A stretch of 5,138 nucleotides of DNA from Caulobacter sp. Lineage in GTDB: Bacteria; Pseudomonadota; Alphaproteobacteria; Caulobacterales; Caulobacteraceae. Positions 1 to 5,134 of the stretch are shown piece after piece (the first letter of the stretch is position 1; each line of letters opens with the position of its first letter). The stretch covers positions 1 through 5,138 of the forward strand of contig JACMOF010000062.1 in the NCBI GenBank assembly GCA_014378155.1, written 5' to 3'. The position numbers and the translations under genes were made by a program. The notes beneath the pieces were generated by a model. That model saw only the letters and a program-made list of their open reading frames with translations, was not told where the DNA came from and did no database searches.

Positions 1-25
1 CGGCCAAGTCGTGCGTGAACAAGGT

Positions 26-71
26 CCTCCCCCTGTGGGGGAGGTGTCGGCGAAGCCGACGGTGGGGGGAG
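26..71 (+). repeat. Structured intergenic palindromic repeat, copy A
   Basis: This unit has three parts. The first is a perfect hairpin of 8 bp (CCTCCCCC at 26-33, loop TGT, GGGGGAGG at 37-44). The second is a 6-bp hairpin (GTCGGC at 46-51, loop GAA, GCCGAC at 55-60). The third is a G-rich tail, GGTGGGGGGAG (61-71). An inverted copy lies at 113-158, and the two align without gaps over 46 positions with 39 identities. I recall repeats of this shape as abundant between genes in Caulobacter-like genomes, but the copy number here cannot be seen from the window. It could act as a REP/BIME-like element, an mRNA 3'-end stabiliser or a weak terminator. The sequence alone does not decide. Confidence 0.8.
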
Positions 72-112
72 TGATCGGATGACGGCCGGACCTGCGATCG
101 ACGATCCAAAAC

Positions 113-158
113 CTCCCCCCACCGATGGCTGCGCGATCGCCTCCCCCACAGGGGGAGG
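113..158 (-). repeat. Structured intergenic palindromic repeat, copy B (inverted)
   Basis: Read on the minus strand, this copy has the same 8-bp CCTCCCCC/GGGGGAGG hairpin with loop TGT (158 to 140). A second hairpin follows, GATCGC, loop GCA, GCCATC, with one C-C mismatch, and then the same G-rich tail. Two pairs of the second stem differ from copy A by changes on both sides (T-A to A-T, and C-G to T-A), so pairing is kept while sequence changes. The G-rich tails of the two copies face each other across a 41-bp spacer (72-112). The hairpin begins 7 nt beyond the stop codon of the minus-strand aldehyde dehydrogenase gene, so it would form in the 3' end of that transcript. No T-tract follows it, so it is not a classical intrinsic terminator. 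Confidence 0.8.
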
Positions 159-165
159 GCCTTTC

Positions 166-1623
166 TTACCGCTTGATCTGGCCCGCCAAATATTTCCGGA
201 TTGCCGCCCCGTAAGGCGGCCGAAGCGCCAGCATCGGGCCGATGTCCTTCTTCAGCTGCTGGAACACCGCCTTTTTGTGGCTGAACTCCATGAAGCCGTC
301 GCGGCCGTGATAGCTGCCCATGCCGGCAGGGCCGACCCCGCCGAACGGCAGGTCTTCCTGGGCGACATGGAAGATCACGTCATTGACCGTCACCCCGCCG
401 CTGGTGGTGGGGTCCAGCACCATGTCGCGTACGGCGTCGTCGGTGCCGAACCAGTAGAGACCCAGCGGCCGGTCATGGCTGTTGATATAGTCCACCGCCT
501 CCTCAACCTTGCCATAGGTCTTGACCGGCAGCAGTGGGCCGAAGATTTCGTCCTGCATCACCGTCATGTCATCGGTCGGATTGAGGATCAGGGTCGGCGG
601 AATCTTGCGATGCTCCTGCTGGCTGAGGTCTTCGCCGGCCGGGTTGATCTCGACGATCGTCGCCCCCTTGGCCCGGGCGTCGTCGACGTGGCCTTTGATG
701 CGGTCATAGTGACGCTGGGCGACCACAGCGGTGTAGTCGGGATTGTCCTTCAGGGTGGGGAAGCTGCGGCCCACGGCGGCCTTGGCCTCGGCCACGAAGC
801 TGTCGATCTGGTCGGCCGGGGCCAGCACATAGTCAGGCGCAAGGCAGATCTGGCCGGCGTTAAGGGTCTTGCCCGCCATGATGCGCCCGGCCGCCACGGC
901 CATGTCGGCGCCGCGCGACAGGATCACCGGGCTCTTGCCGCCCAGTTCCAGGGTCACCGGCACCAGGTTCTCGGCCGCCGCCCGCATCACGTGGCGCGCC
1001 ACCGAGGTGGCGCCGGTGAAGATCAGGTGGTCAAACGGCAGGCTGGTAAAGGCCTGGCCGATGTCGGGTCCGCCGGTGATTACCGCAATCTCGTCTTCGC
1101 TGAACGCCTTGGCGAACATCGTCTTCATCAGCTCGGAGGTGATCGGCGTGAATTCCGAGGGCTTGATCATCGCCCGATTGCCGGCCGCCAGCACCCCGGC
1201 CAGCGGCGCGAAGGTCAGGTTGATCGGGAAATTCCACGGGCTGATGATCCCCACCACGCCCTTGGGCTGGTACTGGACCTCCGCCTTGGCCCCAAACAGG
1301 CCGAGGATCGCTGGCGTGGTCTTGCGCTTTTCCGGGCGCATCCACTTGGTCAGGTTTTCCTTGGCGTGTTTGAGCGGGCCGATCGAGGCAGCGATGTCGG
1401 TCAGGCCCGTGGCGTCCTTCGAACGCGACCCGAAATCGGCGTTCAGCGCATCAGCGATCTCGCCCTGGTGATCGACCAGCAGTCCGATGCAACGGTCCAG
1501 CCATTCGATACGACCTTGCGCCGTTGGGGCGCCTTGTCGCAGGTGCGCGGCCCTCTGCAAGTCCAGCGCCCGCGACAGCGTGGCTTTGTGCGATTCAAGG
1601 TCGAGGTTGGCGGGCGCATTCAC
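166..1623 (-). CDS. Coniferyl aldehyde dehydrogenase-like NAD(P)+-dependent aldehyde dehydrogenase
   Basis: This 485-residue cytosolic enzyme of the aldehyde dehydrogenase superfamily is expected to oxidise an aldehyde to its acid with NAD(P)+. The class hallmarks are present: SPWNF (128-132, oxyanion Asn131), IKPSE (153-157, cofactor-binding Lys154), FTGATSVA (202-209), LELGGK (225-230, general base Glu226), GQIC (257-260, nucleophile Cys260), EIFGP (359-363) and LPFGG (425-429). The Cys context NAGQICLAPDYVL and the short N-terminus match class-3-like enzymes annotated as coniferyl aldehyde dehydrogenase (CalB-type, coniferyl aldehyde to ferulate), and the length is normal for that group. 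The true substrate is uncertain: fatty or other aromatic aldehydes are possible, and no lignin-monomer genes are nearby. The GTG start is chosen because GGAGGA lies 8 nt upstream; in-frame ATGs 11 and 17 codons further up lack a Shine-Dalgarno sequence. The gene is transcribed divergently from the diguanylate cyclase gene. Confidence 0.93.
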   Translation of the reverse strand: MNAPANLDLESHKATLSRALDLQRAAHLRQGAPTAQGRIEWLDRCIGLLVDHQGEIADALNADFGSRSKDATGLTDIAASIGPLKHAKENLTKWMRPEKRKTTPAILGLFGAKAEVQYQPKGVVGIISPWNFPINLTFAPLAGVLAAGNRAMIKPSEFTPITSELMKTMFAKAFSEDEIAVITGGPDIGQAFTSLPFDHLIFTGATSVARHVMRAAAENLVPVTLELGGKSPVILSRGADMAVAAGRIMAGKTLNAGQICLAPDYVLAPADQIDSFVAEAKAAVGRSFPTLKDNPDYTAVVAQRHYDRIKGHVDDARAKGATIVEINPAGEDLSQQEHRKIPPTLILNPTDDMTVMQDEIFGPLLPVKTYGKVEEAVDYINSHDRPLGLYWFGTDDAVRDMVLDPTTSGGVTVNDVIFHVAQEDLPFGGVGPAGMGSYHGRDGFMEFSHKKAVFQQLKKDIGPMLALRPPYGAAIRKYLAGQIKR

Positions 1624-1630
1624 GGTCAGG

Positions 1631-1637
1631 TTCCTCC
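1631..1637 (-). promoter_or_regulatory. Ribosome binding site fixing the GTG start of the aldehyde dehydrogenase
   Basis: On the minus strand GGAGGAA lies here, with GGAGG ending 9 nt before the GTG at 1623-1621. This is the only good Shine-Dalgarno sequence near the N-terminus. It supports the GTG start over the in-frame ATGs at 1674 and 1656, and over the much longer open frame that continues upstream through the neighbouring gene. Confidence 0.8.
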
Positions 1638-1700
1638 AAGCGGCCGAACGGCTCATCTTATCAGCGTTCACCATGGCGGCGACACGAAGAACACGCAAGT

Positions 1701-1715
1701 GAACGTCGTTCGTTC
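1701..1715. promoter_or_regulatory. Possible operator: dyad GAACG-N5-CGTTC in the divergent intergenic region
   Basis: A perfect 5-bp dyad with a 5-bp spacer lies near the middle of the 177-bp region between the two divergent genes. It is placed where a dimeric regulator could act on either promoter. It does not match the alphaproteobacterial LexA box (GTTC-N7-GTTC). I could not find a convincing -35/-10 pair for either gene in this region, so the assignment is only a candidate, and a dyad this short can arise by chance. Confidence 0.2.
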
Positions 1716-1758
1716 TTAACGGCTCGTTTGAACTCTTCAGCTTAGATAGCTGCACTTG

Positions 1759-1784
1759 GCGCGCGTCCGGGGCGGACGCCGCGC
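1759..1784 (+). promoter_or_regulatory. GC-rich stem-loop in the leader of the diguanylate cyclase gene
   Basis: GCGTCCG (1763-1769), loop GGG and CGGACGC (1773-1779) form a perfect 7-bp stem. It extends by GCGC/GCGC (1759-1762 with 1781-1784) around one bulged C at 1780. The hairpin ends 5 nt before the GAGG ribosome binding site (1790-1793) and 16 nt before the ATG. If the promoter lies upstream, for example near the AT-richer stretch 1727-1749, the hairpin would be in the 5' untranslated region and could affect mRNA stability or ribosome access. There is no T-tract after it, so it is not a standard terminator. Confidence 0.4.
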
Positions 1785-1800
1785 TATTCGAGGATAAGAA

Positions 1801-2862
1801 ATGTCCGACGTCGAGATCACACTGCGCGGCCCAGAGGCCTATAAGATCGCCGGCCGCGCGCTGGCCCTGATGGAACGTCACCAGGTCTGGCCGACCGCTC
1901 TGAATTTCGAACTGTGGACCCACTATGTCGCCGATCCCGATGGCGCCCTGGCCCGGGAATTGACCCGACTGATTTCGCTGGGCGAGCCGCTGACCGAACT
2001 GCTTAGCGAGGAACTGGCCGCCGCCTACCTGCCCAAGGCCAAGCTGAACGAACAGATCCGCGACGCCGGCGACCTGCTGAGCAAGGAACTGGAGTCGGTC
2101 TCCAAGGCCATCCAGAACGCCCAAAGCTCCAACCCCCCCTACTCCAAGACCCTGGCCACCGCGACCAAGACCCTGGACGGCTCCGACGACCTCGACCGCA
2201 TCAAGACCGTGGTCAGCGACCTGTCGGAAGCCACGCGCCGGGTCCAGAAGGAAAACGAGTCGCTCGAGACCCGCCTGGCCGAATCGACCGCCGAGGTCGA
2301 TCGCCTGCGCGAGCATCTGGAACAGGTGCGCCGCGACGCCACGACCGACGGTTTGACCAATCTGGCCAACCGCAAGGCCTTCGACGAAGAGTTCGAACGC
2401 GCCTGTTCGGAGGCCGACGAAGCTGGCACCACCATCTGCCTGGCCGTGCTCGACATCGACCATTTCAAGCGCTTCAACGACACCTGGGGCCACCAGACTG
2501 GCGACCAGGTCATCCGCTATGTCGCCAGCGTCATCGGCCGCGTCGCCGCCCCGCCCCGCTTCGCCGCCCGCTACGGCGGCGAGGAGTTCGCGATGATCTT
2601 CCCTCGGGAATCAGCCTCGATCGTCGCCGGCACCCTGGAAGACATCCGCGTCGAGGTCTCCTCGCGCATGCTCAAGCGCCGCTCGACCAACGAGGACCTG
2701 GGCGCCATCACCATCTCGTCAGGCTTCTCCGAGCGTCGTCCGGGCGAGACCGGCCACTCGGTCATGGAGCGGGCCGATGCGGCGCTCTACACCTCCAAGC
2801 GCGGCGGCCGCAACCGCGTCACCGCCGCCGAGGCCAAGCAGGAATCCGCCAACGCGGCGTAA
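1801..2862 (+). CDS. Diguanylate cyclase (GGDEF domain) without an I-site
   Basis: This soluble 353-residue protein is predicted to make cyclic di-GMP from two GTP. Residues about 10-75 form a helical N-terminal region (AYKIAGRALALMERHQVWPT, then NFELW) of a kind I recall at the front of alphaproteobacterial cyclases such as DgcB-like proteins. Residues about 130-180 are a charged coiled coil leading straight into the GGDEF domain, which starts at DGLTNLANR (183-191). Active-site features are intact: LDIDHFK (217-223, metal-binding Asp218), ND (226-227), GD (234-235) and the signature GGEEF (259-263). The inhibitory RxxD expected nine residues before the signature reads APPR (250-253), so product inhibition at that site is probably lost. 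There is no signal peptide, membrane segment or receiver domain, so activation probably works through dimerisation or the N-terminal region. GAGG lies 7 nt before the ATG. It could be cotranscribed with the crotonase gene 71 bp downstream. Confidence 0.95.
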   Translation: MSDVEITLRGPEAYKIAGRALALMERHQVWPTALNFELWTHYVADPDGALARELTRLISLGEPLTELLSEELAAAYLPKAKLNEQIRDAGDLLSKELESVSKAIQNAQSSNPPYSKTLATATKTLDGSDDLDRIKTVVSDLSEATRRVQKENESLETRLAESTAEVDRLREHLEQVRRDATTDGLTNLANRKAFDEEFERACSEADEAGTTICLAVLDIDHFKRFNDTWGHQTGDQVIRYVASVIGRVAAPPRFAARYGGEEFAMIFPRESASIVAGTLEDIRVEVSSRMLKRRSTNEDLGAITISSGFSERRPGETGHSVMERADAALYTSKRGGRNRVTAAEAKQESANAA

Positions 2863-2876
2863 TTCCGCTGGTGTTC

Positions 2877-2925
2877 CCCAAGGTTAGTCGCGCCTAGACT
2901 CAGGTCAACAAGTGACAGCCTTGGG
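2877..2925 (+). promoter_or_regulatory. Inverted repeat CCCAAGG/CCTTGGG overlapping a ribosome binding site
   Basis: CCCAAGG (2877-2883) and CCTTGGG (2919-2925) are perfect 7-bp reverse complements separated by 35 nt. The right arm shares its GGG with the Shine-Dalgarno GGGAGGA (2923-2929) of the crotonase gene. In a transcript reading through from the cyclase gene, the two arms could pair and partly hide the ribosome binding site. A shorter transcript starting inside the loop would lack the left arm and be free. This is a structural possibility only, and the long loop makes it weak. Confidence 0.3.
2895..2901 (+). promoter_or_regulatory. Possible weak -10 element with an overlapping GANTC (CcrM-type) methylation site
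   Basis: TAGACT (2895-2900) matches four of six bases of the general -10 hexamer, and GACTC (2897-2901) is a GANTC site overlapping it. In Caulobacter, CcrM methylates GANTC, and GcrA acts with sigma-70 at promoters carrying such sites, so this placement is suggestive. No recognisable -35 lies 16-18 bp upstream, and a single GANTC is common by chance, so the call is tentative. It would drive the crotonase gene with a short leader. Confidence 0.22.
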
Positions 2926-2933
2926 AGGACGCC

Positions 2934-3737
2934 ATGACCTACGAGAAGATCCGGCTTGAGGCTGCCGATGGCGTGGCCGTCGTCACCCTCGCCGATCCCT
3001 CCACCCTGAACGCCGCCAGCCTGGACATGGCCCGCGAGTTGGCCCACGCCTTCGGCTCAATCGCCGCAGGCAGGGTTTCGGCCCGCGCCGTGATCCTGAC
3101 GGGCGAAGGCCGCGGCTTCTGTTCCGGCGCCAACCTGTCTGGCGGCGGGGCGGCGGGCCGCGAGGCCGACGTCGACGGCAAGCCCGACGCTGGCTCGGCG
3201 CTGGAAAGCACCTACAATCCGCTGGTCACCCTGCTTCGTGACTTCCCATTGCCGATCGTCACGGCGATCAATGGCCCAGCGGCCGGTGTCGGCTGCTCCA
3301 TCGCCTTGCTCGGCGACATCGTCGTGGCGGCGCAGAGCGCCTATTTCCTGCAGGCCTTCCGCCGCATCGGCTTGGTGCCTGATGGCGGCTCGACCTACCT
3401 GCTGCCGCGCCTGGTGGGCAAGGCGCGCGCCATGGAGATGATGCTGCTGGGCGACAAGATCCCGGCCGCCAAGGCGCTGGACTGGGGTTTGATCAATCGC
3501 TGCGTCCCTGACGCCGAACTGATGCCGACCGCCGCCGCCATCGCCCAGGAACTGGCCGCCGGCCCGGCCGCCCTCTCGGCGATCCGCAAATTGGTTTGGG
3601 ATAGTCTCGACGCAGACTGGGTGGGCCAACTCCACGCCGAGCGCCACGCGCAGAAGGCTGCGGGCAAGACCGATGACTTCCTGGAGGGGGTCGGCGCGTT
3701 CCTGCAAAAGCGCCCGGCGGCGTTCAGGGGGACGTAG
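2934..3737 (+). CDS. Crotonase-family enoyl-CoA hydratase/isomerase, PaaG-like
   Basis: This 267-residue cytosolic crotonase-fold protein should act on a CoA thioester. The oxyanion-hole segments are present: GRGFCSGANLSGG (59-71) and NGPAAGVG (113-120). The two glutamates of true enoyl-CoA hydratases are missing: the first (rat Glu144, in GCEL) aligns with Ser122 in GCSIAL, and the second (Glu164, in QPEI) aligns with Phe142 in LQAFRRIG. Instead IGLVPDGGSTYLLPRLVG carries Asp150 where PaaG-type isomerases have their catalytic Asp (E. coli PaaG Asp136). The YNPL segment (94-97) and the end EGVGAFLQKRPAAF (251-264) also resemble PaaG, 2-(1,2-epoxy-1,2-dihydrophenyl)acetyl-CoA isomerase. No other phenylacetate genes are in the window, so a general enoyl-CoA isomerase role is equally possible. 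The start is supported by GGGAGGA 4 nt upstream of the ATG. Its stop lies 5 bp from that of the convergent gene. Confidence 0.92.
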   Translation: MTYEKIRLEAADGVAVVTLADPSTLNAASLDMARELAHAFGSIAAGRVSARAVILTGEGRGFCSGANLSGGGAAGREADVDGKPDAGSALESTYNPLVTLLRDFPLPIVTAINGPAAGVGCSIALLGDIVVAAQSAYFLQAFRRIGLVPDGGSTYLLPRLVGKARAMEMMLLGDKIPAAKALDWGLINRCVPDAELMPTAAAIAQELAAGPAALSAIRKLVWDSLDADWVGQLHAERHAQKAAGKTDDFLEGVGAFLQKRPAAFRGT

Positions 3738-3742
3738 GCGCC

Positions 3743-4138
3743 CTAATTCGCCAAATATGGCTTATGGCTCTTTTCCTCGACGATCTCGGACCCGGCCAGG
3801 GAGTTGATATCGCGCTTCACGGCGGCGCGGCGGTCGTTATCGATATAGACCCGGCGCGCCAGCTGGACGAAGTCCGGGCCGAAATCCTGGCGGCGCTCGC
3901 AGTCGCGCTTGCCATCCTCGATGTCCCACAAGGCGGCGTTTATCTCGGTCAACTCGGCGGTCAAACGCTTCAGTTCCGCCGAGGCCGGCAGTTCCCGCGT
4001 CGCGGTGGCTTCCAGCAGGCCCAACTCGGCCCTGACATTGGCCTCCTTGGCCGCGTCGCCGATCCGCGTCGCCTTGACGCGCAGGATCGTGATCTTGTCG
4101 ATCAGTTCGCCGGCCGAGACGGGCGCGAGAATGGGCAT
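3743..4138 (-). CDS. DUF6165-type small protein of a glycan locus
   Basis: This 131-residue soluble protein has unknown biochemical function. I recognise the pattern of the DUF6165 family from memory: SAGELIDKITILRVK at the N-terminus (8-22), a central helical stretch ending in ALWDIEDGKR (69-78), then VQLARRVYIDNDRRA (91-105), IN (111-112) and the tail EEKSHKPY (121-128). Most of it looks alpha-helical, with no signal peptide or membrane segment. The ATG overlaps the TGA of the upstream glycosyltransferase gene (TGATG), and GGAG (4146-4149) sits 7 nt before it. A TTG directly upstream (4141) is a poorer start because its Shine-Dalgarno spacing is only 4 nt. The tight coupling suggests that it works with the glycosyltransferase in lipopolysaccharide or another surface glycan, but this is inference from context. 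It ends at TAG. Confidence 0.85.
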   Translation of the reverse strand: MPILAPVSAGELIDKITILRVKATRIGDAAKEANVRAELGLLEATATRELPASAELKRLTAELTEINAALWDIEDGKRDCERRQDFGPDFVQLARRVYIDNDRRAAVKRDINSLAGSEIVEEKSHKPYLAN

Positions 4139-5115
4139 CAAGAAACTCCGGCGATCAGGCGCTGCAGGGCCGCGTCCACAACATCGAGCGGCAAAGCGGC
4201 CATGCCCTGTCCGTAGTCTTCCGCGACGAGCAGCTCAAGCCGTCGAGCCGCGGGGCGGAATTTCACCGCCTTGCGGTGGTCCTGCTGCAGAGACAGGAGG
4301 GGTACGCCGCCAGCCGCCAGCATGTGACCTGGGCCCGCGTCATTGGCCACGGCGGCCGTGAGCCGTCCCGCTAAAGCGATGGCCAACAATGGCCCCTTCA
4401 CGGTCGGATAGTCGTCGGTGCGGTTCCATTCGGGCATCAGAGCTGTGGGTATAGCGTGACGAGCGACCTGGGCGTCGGCGGCCTCGTCGGGACCGAAGAA
4501 CAACACCGCCTTGCGTCCCGAGGCCTCGAGGTTTCGCGCCAACTGCACATAGCGCTCCAGCGGCCAGCGTCGGTCCTTGCCGCCGGCGCCCGGCGCCAGG
4601 CCGATATAGGTCGGGCCCTCTGGCAGCAAGGCCTTGGCGGCGGCCAGAGGGTCGGGGTGGCTTAGGACCAAGGGGCGGGGCGCGCCGGAGCCGTCGGTGG
4701 CCAGGGCCAGCAGTCTCGCCAGACGATCAACCACGGCGACGGGCCAGCCGGCCTTGCGCGCCTGGACTGCGGCCGAGACGAAGCGTCCGCCGCGCGACGC
4801 CCGCCGCGCCACGAGGCTGCGCCGCAGGTTTTCCTGGGTGTCGATCACCAGGTCGAAGGTTCGGCCGCTGAACGGCTTGGCCCAGGGCAGCAGGTCCGCC
4901 AGCTTCGCGCCGGTGCGACCCGTGGTCAGGATCTCGTCGATATAGCCATCGACCACAGCTTTTAGCGGGCCGGCATAGACCGTCTCGCCCTTGCCGGCGC
5001 ACCAGGTGATCCGGGCGTCCGGAAAGGCCGCGCGCAGGCCGGCGATGAAAGGCAGCTTGATCAGCCCGTCGCCGATCACCTCGCCCATCGAATAGATCAG
5101 GACCGTTTGAACCAT
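4138..5115 (-). CDS. Glycosyltransferase family 9 (ADP-heptose:LPS heptosyltransferase-like)
   Basis: This 325-residue GT-B-fold protein is probably cytoplasmic or membrane-associated and is expected to transfer a sugar, classically heptose from ADP-heptose, to lipopolysaccharide core or a related glycan. The N-terminal half has a beta strand and acceptor-side loop LIYSMGEVIGDGLIKLPF (6-23), then LRAAFPDARITWCAG (27-41). The C-terminal half has the nucleotide-sugar side motifs YIGLAPGAGGKDRRWP (170-185) and VANDAGPGHMLAAGGVPLL (256-274), the latter close to the GT9 hallmark GNDTGPMH. The length is slightly below the usual 340-350. The first loop is longer than in WaaC-type enzymes (SMGDVLHTLP), although a GD pair (15-16) remains, so acceptor or donor specificity may differ. 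The gene overlaps the DUF6165 gene by one base and probably continues an operon from the right. No good Shine-Dalgarno sequence precedes the ATG; a short hairpin is there instead. Confidence 0.88.
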   Translation of the reverse strand: MVQTVLIYSMGEVIGDGLIKLPFIAGLRAAFPDARITWCAGKGETVYAGPLKAVVDGYIDEILTTGRTGAKLADLLPWAKPFSGRTFDLVIDTQENLRRSLVARRASRGGRFVSAAVQARKAGWPVAVVDRLARLLALATDGSGAPRPLVLSHPDPLAAAKALLPEGPTYIGLAPGAGGKDRRWPLERYVQLARNLEASGRKAVLFFGPDEAADAQVARHAIPTALMPEWNRTDDYPTVKGPLLAIALAGRLTAAVANDAGPGHMLAAGGVPLLSLQQDHRKAVKFRPAARRLELLVAEDYGQGMAALPLDVVDAALQRLIAGVS

Positions 5116-5116
5116 C

Positions 5117-5134
5117 GCCCGGCTTAGGCCGGGC
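5117..5134 (-). promoter_or_regulatory. Stem-loop directly before the glycosyltransferase start
   Basis: GCCCGGC (5117-5123) and GCCGGGC (5128-5134) form a perfect 7-bp stem with a 4-nt loop. It ends one base before the ATG of the minus-strand glycosyltransferase gene and occupies the place of a ribosome binding site. The loop contains TAA on the minus strand (5126-5124), which is in frame with the codons GGC GGC CCG GCC at the window edge. It could therefore be the stop codon of an upstream gene whose translation would open the hairpin. With only four codons visible, this cannot be confirmed. Confidence 0.35.

Noticed and set aside
37..69. G-quadruplex in repeat copy A
   Set aside because: Only two runs of three or more G occur (37-41 and 64-69), so four tracts are not available within a normal span.
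140..158. Intrinsic terminator for the aldehyde dehydrogenase gene
   Set aside because: The hairpin is strong, but no T-tract follows on the minus strand (CGATCG comes next), so it is listed as part of the repeat only.
1666..1715. LexA (SOS) box
   Set aside because: GTTC occurs several times, but no pair has the 7-nt spacing of the alphaproteobacterial GTTC-N7-GTTC box.
79..1719. Long plus-strand open frame of 546 codons antisense to the aldehyde dehydrogenase
   Set aside because: It is the mirror of a gene with clear family motifs on the other strand. Its translation is rich in Arg, Gly, His and Asp without domain motifs, as expected for antisense frames in GC-rich DNA, and it begins inside the repeats.
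1624..2493. Upstream extension of the aldehyde dehydrogenase frame (290 further codons)
   Set aside because: It runs antisense through the diguanylate cyclase gene, has low-complexity Gly/Val/Gln-rich composition and no family match. The Shine-Dalgarno-preceded GTG at 1623 gives a full-length enzyme.
3057..3707. Minus-strand open frame of 216 codons antisense to the crotonase gene
   Set aside because: It is a shadow of the well-supported plus-strand gene, with no domain signature and no ribosome binding site that I could see.
3764..4361. Plus-strand open frames antisense to DUF6165 and GT9
   Set aside because: Both minus-strand genes have family motifs and proper coupling. The plus-strand translations show only compositional bias.
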